NCBI GenBank assembly: GCA_038257655.1
Contig: JBBSJC010000191.1
Span: 1 to 13,370, forward strand
Source of the DNA: DASUME01 sp038257655
Lineage (GTDB): Bacteria > Myxococcota_A > Polyangia > Polyangiales > DASUME01
Direction of reading: 5' to 3'
Length of the DNA: 13,370 nt
A program made the position numbers and the translations under genes. Position 1 is the stretch's first letter. Each line of letters begins with the position of its first letter. Under the pieces are notes generated by a model. That model was given only the letters and a program-made list of their open reading frames with translations. It did not search any database and was not told the origin of the DNA. This document shows positions 1 to 8,500 of the stretch, one piece after another.

Positions 1-3000
1 AACCGCTCGCTTCTGAGCGTGTTTCAATACTCGCTGCTAGCCAAGGTGTTCGCGATTCCCGCGGATAAGATCGCTGCAATCAACCTGTCCGAGTATGGAA
101 CCGTCGCGGCGCTCAGGGCGTGGGCCGGCTCGATCGGGGAGCTACAAGCGGGTGCAGCGGGCCGGGATTTAGCGCTTGCGATCGACACGTTGACTCGTCT
201 CACTGAAAAGCAGGTTGAGCTCCTTCGTCGCGACGCCTCTCGTCAAACCGCCTCTCGGCAAGACGCGTCTCGTCAAGCCCAGGGCCCGCGGGACGCCCAG
301 CACGAAATTTTGCAGACTCTGTATGGCGACTCCGCGCCCAAGATCGATCGCATCCAGCAGGATCTATCTGCGCCCGAGGTAGGCGTGCTGCTCGGTCTGG
401 CGCGACAGGCCGATGCGCTCGACTTGGTGTTGCTCACGAAGGATACGGACCAGCACCTTCAGGTGGACCGCGAGCGCGCGGCCGACGCCTTGCTGCGTGC
501 CGCGGAAGCGGAGCTACGGCGGCAGGCATGCTCCGACGGCGACGTCGCGTGCGCCACTGTGGATGCCGGGGAGGCGCCGGCGCAGTTCAAGCTCTATCAG
601 CTGTTTGGTGTTCAGCCCCAGCACGCGCTGAGGCTCGTTGACGCCCTGGCAGAGGTCCTACTCGGCGCGGCGCCAGAGCAGGACCAGCAGTACCCGGAGC
701 CCGAACAAGCAGGTCCACTGGGCGTCGGGCGACTCGTCGAGTTGGCTCCAGCCACGGGGGCGACCTGCGGTCGATTCGACACCGGCACGGTGGCCTGCTG
801 GGGCACGGGGTTGAACGTGCCTGTCGATGGTGGGACCGAGTGCACAGGAGCTTCTTGCTCTTCTCTCTCGCGCTGGGTGCGCCGCTTGGACGAGAAACTG
901 CTGACAGGCGTCGTCGATCTGAGCGCAAGGGGGCAGACCGCTTGCGCCCTGACCGACGAGGGAGAGGTTTGGTGCTGGGGGAGCTGGGGTAACCGTGGAG
1001 GCGGTTCGTCTGGCGAAACCGCGCTCGCCACGCGAGTGCTGGGACTACCTGAGACTTCTACCGAACCCGTGCGCGAGATCGCTTCCGGGGGCACCGCCTC
1101 TTGCGCGGTAACCGCGCTGGGTCGACTCTTTTGTTGGGGAGCGGGAAGTACGGGCGTGCTCGCGGATGGAACACGGGCAGGAGCCTGCTCGTCGAATGCA
1201 GACTGTGGCCCTCGCTCCTCATGTAGCGTCGGCTCCCCTCCCGCTAATACCTGCTCCAACGTCAACGCCGAGCAAGCAGTCGAAGCGCGACTTCGAAACG
1301 TTCGCTCCGTTTCTCTCGGGGAGGTGCACGGGTGCGCAATCACGGACGATGGAGCACTGCACTGCTGGGGCAATGACGAGTACGGCCAACTTGGCATGGT
1401 ATCGGGCACCGCACAGCGCTGCGATGGCGGCATTTCGACCGGAGGGGTGTGCCGCACCTTACCCACGCGCGTGTCGGTGCCCAACGTGATCGGACCATTA
1501 GTCGAGGTGTCCGTGGGCTTCGTCAACACCTGCATCCTGAACGCCCGGGGCGAAGCCTATTGCTGGGGCGACATAGGATACGTCGGCTCGGCGGCATCGA
1601 GCGACGGGTTGTGTGGCCAAGTCGGATGCGTGCGGTCTCCTCAGCGCGTGGCGATCAGTGCCACGTTGCCTCTCGAGCAAGTCGCCTCCCTGTCCATGGG
1701 CACCAACCACGGTTGCGCATTGGTCGGGGGCGGCACGGTGTATTGCTGGGGTACCAATCGCAATGGTCGGCTGGGTATTGGCGACCCCGATCGGAACCCG
1801 AAGACTTTTGCTGAACAGGTGGCGGGAACCTTTACGACGGTCACGGCTTCGGCTCACACCTGTGGGTTGTCTTCCGTGTCTGGCGCACGCTGTTGGGGAG
1901 AGAATAGTAAGGGGCAGCTAGGCAATGGGCAGACTACCGATAGCTTGACGCCCGCGATGCTGACACTGCCCAGCGATGCGCCGCTTTATCCAGCGATCGA
2001 GCCGCGTGAGCGCGTGGAGCGTACGCTCGCTGAGGCGCGGCCGCCGTTCCACCTCTTAGGTACGCGCCTGGCGCAGGGAACAGGTGGCGAATGGCATATC
2101 CACGTCGATCGCGACTTCCAGATGGTTACCCTCGACAGCCATGACTTGCAGGTGGGCACCACCTTGCGTCACGTGCCCGTGCGTACGCTCGACCCGACGG
2201 CACCGGCGCGAGGGCAAGGCTTCCTTTACAGGCGTTTCGTGGTGGGTGACCCGGCGCGTGACGGTTGGGGTGCGAACGCTTTCGAGTGGGGATCTGTTCC
2301 GACGTTGGCTCTTGCCAAGGAGAGCATTCTGCAGGGAACAGGACCTTTCTTCGCAGGGGCTTCGGCGGCGCTCGAGCTGCTTGACCGAAGTGTCGGTGTG
2401 CGCACGAGTGTGCTGCGCAAAGACCTCGTTGTGCGCAATGCGCTTCCGAGCGCCTGCGACGGCGGAGTGCTCATATTTCCTGACTTGCCGCAACCTGAGC
2501 TGCCCGCGGAAACGATCGCCGGGGTCTGCCGCGAGATGAGCACGATTCAGGGAGGAAACCGCACGGCCTACGAGCTGAGCGTGGCGACGAGCACGGACGA
2601 TGTCGTGAGCACCATCGCCTACGGTCCGCGCGTGCGCCATGCTCGCACCAAGGCGCTGCGCCCAGGTGAAGCCGTGCTCGGGAGCGAGCCCGATGACCTG
2701 TTATCGACTCGCACCGTATCGCTCACGTCCCTGCGCACCGCGGAAGACCACGCGCTGCGCACGGCGAATCTGATGCTCAAGAGCCCGGCCAGCATGTTCT
2801 TCGAGCAACCCCGGATGCCTCGCGAAGAGGGTGGGTTTCAGGTCTTGTTTGACGGTTCCATCCGTGAACGGGGACCTGCGAGCGAATTCATCATGCTCGA
2901 CGGCGCAGTGCACACGCGCGGAGGAAGCCTGAACGCATTGGCCGCCGAGGCTGTGGAGGTGCACCCTACGAACTGGTCGTCTCCACGTTACGACGTCTTT

Positions 3001-5400
3001 GGTTTGCCGACCGACTGGGTACCGTCAGCGGACCCGGCTTTGCTCGGAAGCAGCGGTGAGGAGCCGTATCAGTACTTCTTGCGTCTGGCGAAGGACACCG
3101 CCCGCGAAGCGACCAAGGCGATCGAAGATTGGTTTGCAGTGGCGAGCCAAGAGCAGGTGGATACTCAGGCGACCAACTCCGCTGCCGACAAGCGCGCTGC
3201 CTTGAGCGTACAAGAAGCGTCGCTTGTGTGTGGCAAGGTCCCCTGCGCCGAGGACACCTGGACGACGCGGCCCATCGTGCAGGACATCCAACCCTTCTGT
3301 ACGACCCTGACCTTACCCGCGCTGCCCTTGCTCGGGGGGCTGTTGCAGACCAAAGCCATAGCGATCGAGACCTGCGAGCAGCGCGTCAAGCAGCTCTCCG
3401 GCATGTATAGCGAGTCCATCCGCTTGCCCGCAGCGGTGTGGGAGCAGCGCAATGATGACGTACCTTCCTTTCCTGAATTCGACGGAGGAGAGCTGGAAAA
3501 GCGGCTCCTTGACACATGGACCGCCTTGCGTCGCACGCGTACGGCTTACGGTTCGGCGATCGCGGGTGCGCGCTCGGCCTCCGCCAACGTTGCCGCAGCG
3601 CGTGCTGAGCACGACGCGGCGGTGCTGGCGATCGGCGAGGCAGAGCTCAACCGTACACTCCAGCAGTTCTCGCTAGACGCGCAGGCGCTCGGTCTCGGCA
3701 CGCAAGCGAAAGAGCTCGAGGCCCGTCAGACCACCGCGCAGCAGGCCAAAGAACGCGTGTGCTCCGAGGACGGATTCAATCGGGCGGTCGACTCCGGATA
3801 CAGCTTCTCGCACTCGCACAGCTCGAACCGCGCGTACTACGAGCAAGAGACCGAGGTCGAGGAGTGTGTGATCCCGGTGCTCGAGTTCGAGTGCGAGACC
3901 AACACATACGGACCTGGCGGTTGGTCATTCGATACGAAGTACGACAAGGGAGCGAGGAGCTGGAGCCGGGGGCCGCTGTTGGCGTGGGACGAGCGCTGCG
4001 AGGAGCTCAAGGATCAACTGGCAGCGGCCAACTCGGTGGCCAACAAAGGCACGCTCGAGGCGTTCGAAACGCTGATCAAGAAGATCAATGATGTCGGTAC
4101 GCCTGGCGACGTCAGTCTGGCCGCTGGCGTCAAAGCGGCGATGGCCCGTGCCGTAGCTGCGGAACAGCGCGCAGACGCCGCCGAGAAAGCGGCGGTGCAC
4201 GCGCATCTGACGAACCTGAGCGCGATTCAGGACGCGCTGGCATCGCTGCTTGGCACCATCCACGAGTACGAGCTGGCGCGACGCAAGCTCGAGATCACGA
4301 CGGCGCGCTACGAGCTCGATCAGAAGCTTGTCACTGACGAGATTGAGGTGCGTCAGCGGCTGCGCGGGCAGTTCCAAGGCTTTGCGAAGTGGCGCGCAGA
4401 TGCGATGGCGGAAAATGCGCGGCGCACCGCGGTCGCTGCTCGGCGGGCGATCGAGTCACGCTTCGTCGTCAGCTTGTCTGAGATGGGCAACGATGAGCCC
4501 TTTGTTGCGCCGCCCGCCGTTTGGGCCGATGACGTCTACGATCGCGACCTGAAGCCCCCCGCCGCGCTCGGGGTGACACGCACGACCACCAGCGCTGCCG
4601 ACGATCAATTTTACAGCAACAAGTTGCTCGATTACGTCAGCAACCTCGAGTTGTTCGTTGCTGGCTACGCGATCGAGCGACCGACGTCCGCTGCGCGCAA
4701 TGATGCAGAGGTCCTTTCGCTTGCCGCTCCCAGCGCCATGAGCAGCCTCGACACGAACAACGATTCCTACGCCTTCATCGACCCCGATGCGATGGGGTGG
4801 AAGTTCTACTGCGAGGAGACGGGCGAGTACGTCGCGAATCCGCTCGGTGTAAGCTTTGGTGAGCTCGACGAGGCGGCCTTGCGTACCATGTGCAATGGTA
4901 AGCCTCCCACGCGCGCCGTCCTTACCTTTTGGATCGACCCGTGGGGACGGGTCGATGGCAATCCGTTTAGCGCACCTTACCAAGCCCGACACAACGCGCG
5001 CTGGCAAAGGCTTGCAGTCAATTTGGTCGGCACCGGCATCCGAGAATGCGAATATGCGCCGGATCCGGCCCAGTGTTACGCGGAGCCGTTCTTACGCTTC
5101 GGCCTGCGCCACGTCGGACCTGCTTGGGTGACAAGCTACCACTTGGCCTGGCGAGCGCTGGAGATTCCGGCTGCTGTCGTCGAAGGGGGTAAGGCGCTCG
5201 CAATCGAAGAGTGGCTCGACCCGGTTTCGCGCGGCTGGAGCGTTCCAGAAGTTCAGGCTGTGGCGCGCGGAGAGCTTGCGGGTCGTCCCATGGGCGGCAC
5301 TTACGAGCTTAGTCTTTCCATTACGCCTGATGTGCGCCTCTCGCGCATCGAGCGCATCCAAGTGCTCACCGCGGTCGACTATTGGGTTCGTCAAGACTGA
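1..5400 (+). CDS. TcA-like toxin-complex subunit with RCC1 repeats (5' end outside window)
   Basis: The frame is open from base 1 to the TGA at 5398-5400, giving 1799 residues. The GTG at 19 is only the first in-window start candidate; TcA proteins are usually about 2500 residues, so the true start is probably upstream. In order: a helical segment whose opening (SLLAKVFAIPADKIAAINL) resembles the TcA helical shell; seven Cys-rich RCC1 repeats (about 742-1968); a beta-rich part I cannot assign (about 1980-3000); helical segments near 3060-3225, 3481-3759 and 4000-4470, separated by cysteine-bracketed loops; and a C-terminal part (about 4490-5397) ending in GGTYELSLSI...RIERIQVL...YWVRQD, which resembles the TcB-binding end of TcA. 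Known TcAs form a pentameric injection channel, and that role is inferred here. Placement directly before a TcB-like gene supports it. The family call rests on recalled sequence patterns and gene order; a different large RCC1 protein with coiled coils is possible. Confidence 0.62.
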   Translation, partial: NRSLLSVFQYSLLAKVFAIPADKIAAINLSEYGTVAALRAWAGSIGELQAGAAGRDLALAIDTLTRLTEKQVELLRRDASRQTASRQDASRQAQGPRDAQHEILQTLYGDSAPKIDRIQQDLSAPEVGVLLGLARQADALDLVLLTKDTDQHLQVDRERAADALLRAAEAELRRQACSDGDVACATVDAGEAPAQFKLYQLFGVQPQHALRLVDALAEVLLGAAPEQDQQYPEPEQAGPLGVGRLVELAPATGATCGRFDTGTVACWGTGLNVPVDGGTECTGASCSSLSRWVRRLDEKLLTGVVDLSARGQTACALTDEGEVWCWGSWGNRGGGSSGETALATRVLGLPETSTEPVREIASGGTASCAVTALGRLFCWGAGSTGVLADGTRAGACSSNADCGPRSSCSVGSPPANTCSNVNAEQAVEARLRNVRSVSLGEVHGCAITDDGALHCWGNDEYGQLGMVSGTAQRCDGGISTGGVCRTLPTRVSVPNVIGPLVEVSVGFVNTCILNARGEAYCWGDIGYVGSAASSDGLCGQVGCVRSPQRVAISATLPLEQVASLSMGTNHGCALVGGGTVYCWGTNRNGRLGIGDPDRNPKTFAEQVAGTFTTVTASAHTCGLSSVSGARCWGENSKGQLGNGQTTDSLTPAMLTLPSDAPLYPAIEPRERVERTLAEARPPFHLLGTRLAQGTGGEWHIHVDRDFQMVTLDSHDLQVGTTLRHVPVRTLDPTAPARGQGFLYRRFVVGDPARDGWGANAFEWGSVPTLALAKESILQGTGPFFAGASAALELLDRSVGVRTSVLRKDLVVRNALPSACDGGVLIFPDLPQPELPAETIAGVCREMSTIQGGNRTAYELSVATSTDDVVSTIAYGPRVRHARTKALRPGEAVLGSEPDDLLSTRTVSLTSLRTAEDHALRTANLMLKSPASMFFEQPRMPREEGGFQVLFDGSIRERGPASEFIMLDGAVHTRGGSLNALAAEAVEVHPTNWSSPRYDVFGLPTDWVPSADPALLGSSGEEPYQYFLRLAKDTAREATKAIEDWFAVASQEQVDTQATNSAADKRAALSVQEASLVCGKVPCAEDTWTTRPIVQDIQPFCTTLTLPALPLLGGLLQTKAIAIETCEQRVKQLSGMYSESIRLPAAVWEQRNDDVPSFPEFDGGELEKRLLDTWTALRRTRTAYGSAIAGARSASANVAAARAEHDAAVLAIGEAELNRTLQQFSLDAQALGLGTQAKELEARQTTAQQAKERVCSEDGFNRAVDSGYSFSHSHSSNRAYYEQETEVEECVIPVLEFECETNTYGPGGWSFDTKYDKGARSWSRGPLLAWDERCEELKDQLAAANSVANKGTLEAFETLIKKINDVGTPGDVSLAAGVKAAMARAVAAEQRADAAEKAAVHAHLTNLSAIQDALASLLGTIHEYELARRKLEITTARYELDQKLVTDEIEVRQRLRGQFQGFAKWRADAMAENARRTAVAARRAIESRFVVSLSEMGNDEPFVAPPAVWADDVYDRDLKPPAALGVTRTTTSAADDQFYSNKLLDYVSNLELFVAGYAIERPTSAARNDAEVLSLAAPSAMSSLDTNNDSYAFIDPDAMGWKFYCEETGEYVANPLGVSFGELDEAALRTMCNGKPPTRAVLTFWIDPWGRVDGNPFSAPYQARHNARWQRLAVNLVGTGIRECEYAPDPAQCYAEPFLRFGLRHVGPAWVTSYHLAWRALEIPAAVVEGGKALAIEEWLDPVSRGWSVPEVQAVARGELAGRPMGGTYELSLSITPDVRLSRIERIQVLTAVDYWVRQD
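232..276 (+). repeat. Three tandem 15-bp units encoding (D/T)ASRQ
   Basis: Three consecutive in-frame 15-base units start at 232, 247 and 262 and encode DASRQ, TASRQ and DASRQ. They differ at only a few bases (GAC/ACC at the first codon, GCC/GCG, CGT/CGG). They lie in a charged helical stretch of the TcA-like protein. This looks like a small slippage expansion; no function is apparent. Confidence 0.8.
742..1968 (+). other. Seven Cys-rich RCC1-type repeats (predicted beta-propeller) in the TcA-like protein
   Basis: Seven units share a pattern of a small-residue turn, a Cys, about 8-11 residues, then CWG: TCGRFDTGTVACWG (763-804), TACALTDEGEVWCWG, SCAVTALGRLFCWG, GCAITDDGALHCWG, TCILNARGEAYCWG, GCALVGGGTVYCWG and TCGLSSVSGARCWG. 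Several are followed by the RCC1-like GQLG or GRLG turn (1384, 1765, 1912). Seven units fit a seven-bladed propeller. The paired cysteines suggest one disulfide per blade, as in exported RCC1 proteins. Extra Cys pairs occur in loops at 841-858, 1420-1452 and 1612-1629, and a Cys-rich insert follows the third unit (1186-1258). In known TcAs, receptor-binding domains are inserted in the helical shell; this propeller sits in a comparable place and could serve that role, which is inference. Confidence 0.85.
3226..3376 (+). other. Cys-bracketed hydrophobic loop between helices of the TcA-like protein
   Basis: After a long charged helix (about 3060-3225) come four cysteines with codons at 3229, 3244, 3298 and 3373. 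The last two flank 24 residues rich in Leu, Pro and Gly (TLPALPLLGGLLQTKAIAI), the most hydrophobic stretch I noticed in this protein. Another helical segment follows. In TcA, long helices carry a hydrophobic tip that enters the membrane; this loop is a candidate for that tip, but the match is by layout only. Confidence 0.4.
3481..4470 (+). other. Long helical hairpin with a symmetric four-cysteine knob
   Basis: Two long Ala/Glu/Arg/Gln-rich helical segments (about 3481-3759 and 4000-4470) surround a non-helical knob rich in Tyr, Ser, His and Gly (for example GYSFSHSHSSN). Four cysteines, with codons at 3760, 3865, 3892 and 3997, give the symmetric spacing C-x34-C-x8-C-x34-C. Nested disulfides, first to fourth and second to third, would clamp the knob at its base and tip. 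Such antiparallel helices fit the pore-forming channel part of TcA. Structure and disulfides are predicted by eye. Confidence 0.5.
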
Positions 5401-5424
5401 TCCGGACTTCGCTCGGAGCACACC
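5401..5424 (+). promoter_or_regulatory. Intergenic gap with ribosome binding site for the TcB-like gene
   Basis: Only 24 bases separate the TGA of the TcA-like gene from the ATG at 5425. A GGAG at 5415-5418 lies six bases before that ATG, which supports the chosen start. No terminator-like hairpin is evident, so the two genes are probably cotranscribed. Confidence 0.75.
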
Positions 5425-5517
5425 ATGAATTGGTTTCGACGTTACGGGCAGCTGTTGGCAGCGGTCACAGTTTCCACTTACCTGCCGCTCGCGCTCATTC
5501 CCGCGCCGGCTTGGGCA
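5425..5517 (+). other. Sec signal peptide of the TcB-like protein
   Basis: The first 31 residues have a basic start (MNWFRRYG), a hydrophobic core (about residues 10-25) and an A-x-A cleavage site, APAWA before Gln32. There is no Cys at +1, so it is not a lipoprotein signal, and the two arginines lack the rest of a Tat motif. It predicts export to the periplasm, after which a negatively charged linker begins. Confidence 0.85.
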
Positions 5518-8500
5518 CAGGTGGGCGAGGGTGATCATGACGACGTGCCGCATTCAGATCCCGGCAACTCACCGGCGGACGTGCGAGCAGACGTGCCCGC
5601 AGACGCGGCTGCAAGCTCGACCGACGCATCCGCGGGCGCAGAGCTGCCAGGGTTGAGCGACGTCGATCGGGTGCTCGCGTCGCTACCCACCGGGGGCGCA
5701 CCGGTATCTGGCAATGCGGTGGCTCTTCCCTCTGGGGCCGCGACTGCGCTCGGCATGGGCGAGAGCTTCTCCGCGCAGCTCTCGACCGGCACCGCTGCCA
5801 TGAGCCTGCCGTTCTCGCTACTGAGCGCGCGTGGTCGTGTGCAACCATCGCTCGCGCTTTCCTACAACTCCGGCGGTGGCTTCGGTCTGGCAGGCGTTGG
5901 CTGGTCCGTTGGAACCGCAGCGATCTCGCGTCAGACGGACCGCGGGATCCCGAGCTATGACGACCGCGCTGACTTTCATCCGGAGCAAGATCGCTTCCTG
6001 CTCGGTGGCATCGAGCTTGTCCCGATTTGCACGGTGCGAGCTGGTGTCTGCGATCGCGGCCTGCCCGGTGAGCGCATGCCCGTCTGGGCCAATGACTGGC
6101 AGTACTTTCGACCTCGTCTCGAAGGCACGTTCATCCGCGTGTTCTGGTCGCCCGATCACCGTACCTGGCGCGTGCAGGGCAAGGACGGAACGAACATGGA
6201 GCTGGGCGTTCCGCTGGACGGCACGCGTTACACGGGCGCGCTCGAGCGCAATCCAGAGCAACCCGACGAAATCTTCCGCTGGTATCTGGTGCGCGAATAC
6301 GACAGTCAGGGCGGCGCGAACGACGCGGCGGGTCCAGCTCCCGTCAACGTGATCGTTTTTCGTTACTTCGAAGATGAAGGGGTCGCCTACCTCAGCGACA
6401 TCTACGACACATCGCCTGCGGCCGACCCGACGACCACGGACTTGACTCGCTTTGCCCATCACACACGGCTTCGCTACGAGCCGCGCCCAGACCGCACCAC
6501 AAGCTATCGTGCGGGTTTTCACTTGGCTTACGGTCTGCGTCTTGCTGGCGTCGACGTAACGAGCAAACCGTTTGACGGCCCCAACGTCACGACGGCGCCG
6601 CGTCAGCTCGTGCGTCGCTACCATCTTGCTTATGAGCCCGATCAGCACCGCTCGTTGCTCGAGACCGTACAGCCGGAGGGGCGGTGTTCCGCTGCCGTCC
6701 CTGAGGACGCACTGGGCGAGCTACCACGCGCCGGCTGTCCACGTTTGCCTGCAGTAAGGTTCGAGTATCAGCACGTAGCGAGCCGCGCAGAGCCAGTGCT
6801 CGACAGCGCAGGCTACGCGTTTGAGCCCTTCGCAACGACTGTCGAAGAGCTCGATAACAGTCCGCCGCACTCGCTAGACGAGCCGGACGTCGGTCTAATC
6901 GATGCCAACCTGGACGGCCTCAGTGATGTCTTAGTCACCGCGCCCGGCCGCTACAACGGGCAGCACGCGCTGTTTTTCAATGGTGAGGACGGCGAGGCAG
7001 GTTTCGGCGCTGCCGTGCCCGTTGGCGTAGAACGATTGAGCGGAGTCACGGCTGGGGTCTTGCGCCTGAGCAACATCAACGTCAGTCCGCTCGACCTTGA
7101 CGCGGACGGCTCGCTCGACCTTGTGCACATGCCCTACGTGAAACGCTACGAGGTGTTCTCGCTCGAGCGTGGCCCTGCACCGAGGTGGCGCGGACGCGTG
7201 GCGAACACGGCGGCGGGCGAGAGTCCAAAGATCAACTTTGCGCGCGACGCACGCGATACGCGCGTCATGGACGTCAACGCAGACGGTCTGGTCGATATCG
7301 TCTACACGTCGCCCACCGAGGTGCAGACGTTCTTTTCGCTCGGCCGCTTTCCGGATGGAGATGGTAAGTTCGGCCAGGGAACTTGGACCGGGCCTGACAC
7401 GGCGGAGCTGACCACGGAACCCGTCCGCAGCTGTGCGCCGTGGAGCGCCAAGAGCGCGCGTTTTTCAGATCCAGACGTGTTCGTCGCCGACATGAATGGC
7501 GATGGCTTGGCCGACCTCGCGCGCGTTCGTAACCGACAGATCCTGTACTGGCCGGGTCGTGGCAACGGCATGTTCGGCACCGGCGATCGTCATACCTGCC
7601 GTGGCGGAGGGTTCGGCGCCGACCGGCACATCGCGATGATCAATGCGCCCAACCTCGGTGTGGTTGCGCCTGGGCGCATGCTTTTGGCCGACGTGAATGG
7701 CGACGGTTTCAGCGATGTGCTGGAGTTGCGCTCGCAGGCGGTCGACGTCTACCTCAACGACAACGGCGAGGGCTTCAGCCAGCGATTTATTCTCGATCAG
7801 ACGCCGTTTCTGCCCAATAGCGCGTCGTACGTGCAGCTGAGCGACATCGATGGCTCGGGTACGCCCGACATCGTCTGGGGCAAGGCACACGACTATCGCT
7901 ACGTGGATTTGACCGGCGGCGTCACGCCGCATCTGCTCGTACGCACGCACAACGGCGTTGGTCGCACGATGACGTTTTCGTACCGAGCGACCACGGACTT
8001 GATGCGCGACGCAGCGCGTGCTGGCAAGCCCTGGGAAAGCACGGCGCCCACCGTGGCGCCGGTGCTCGTGCAGACGGAGGTGACCGACAACCTGCAGCGC
8101 GTCGGCCGCGTGCCAACGCGGGTGGTCACCGAGTACAGCTACCGCGATCCGGTTTTCGCCGGCCGCGAGCGCGAGTTTCGCGGCTTTCGTGAGGCGACCA
8201 CGCGCGCGCTCGGCGACGCCACCCATCCCACCTCGCTGACACGCAGTCTGTTTCTGCTCGGCGAGTGTCAGGACGACAACGACACGGACGATGTCGACGT
8301 CTGCAGCCCCGCAGAGCGTTGGCGCGAGCACGGTCGGGAAGGGCTCAAGGGCCTTCCTGTGTTGTCGGAAGCCTACGACGAACAGGGCGTCTACCACGCC
8401 ACCCATCACACGACCTACGAGCTGCGCAAGCTTTACGAGGGGCGAGATGGCCGCCGCGTCAGCGTCGTCTATCCCGTCGAGAAGGATGCTTACCTTTACG

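Noticed and set aside
612..1535. 307-residue antisense open frame opposite the RCC1 repeats
   Set aside because: It lies wholly opposite a frame with clear RCC1 motifs, has no recognisable domain, and is explained by GC-rich codon use on the + strand.
5401..5424. Terminator or promoter between the two large genes
   Set aside because: The gap is only 24 bases with no stem-loop or T run and no clear -35/-10 pair; only the ribosome binding site is supported.
7465..8409. 314-residue antisense open frame opposite the FG-GAP and TcdB middle region
   Set aside because: The + strand encodes unmistakable TcB motifs here; the antisense product is His/Arg/Val-rich with no domain.
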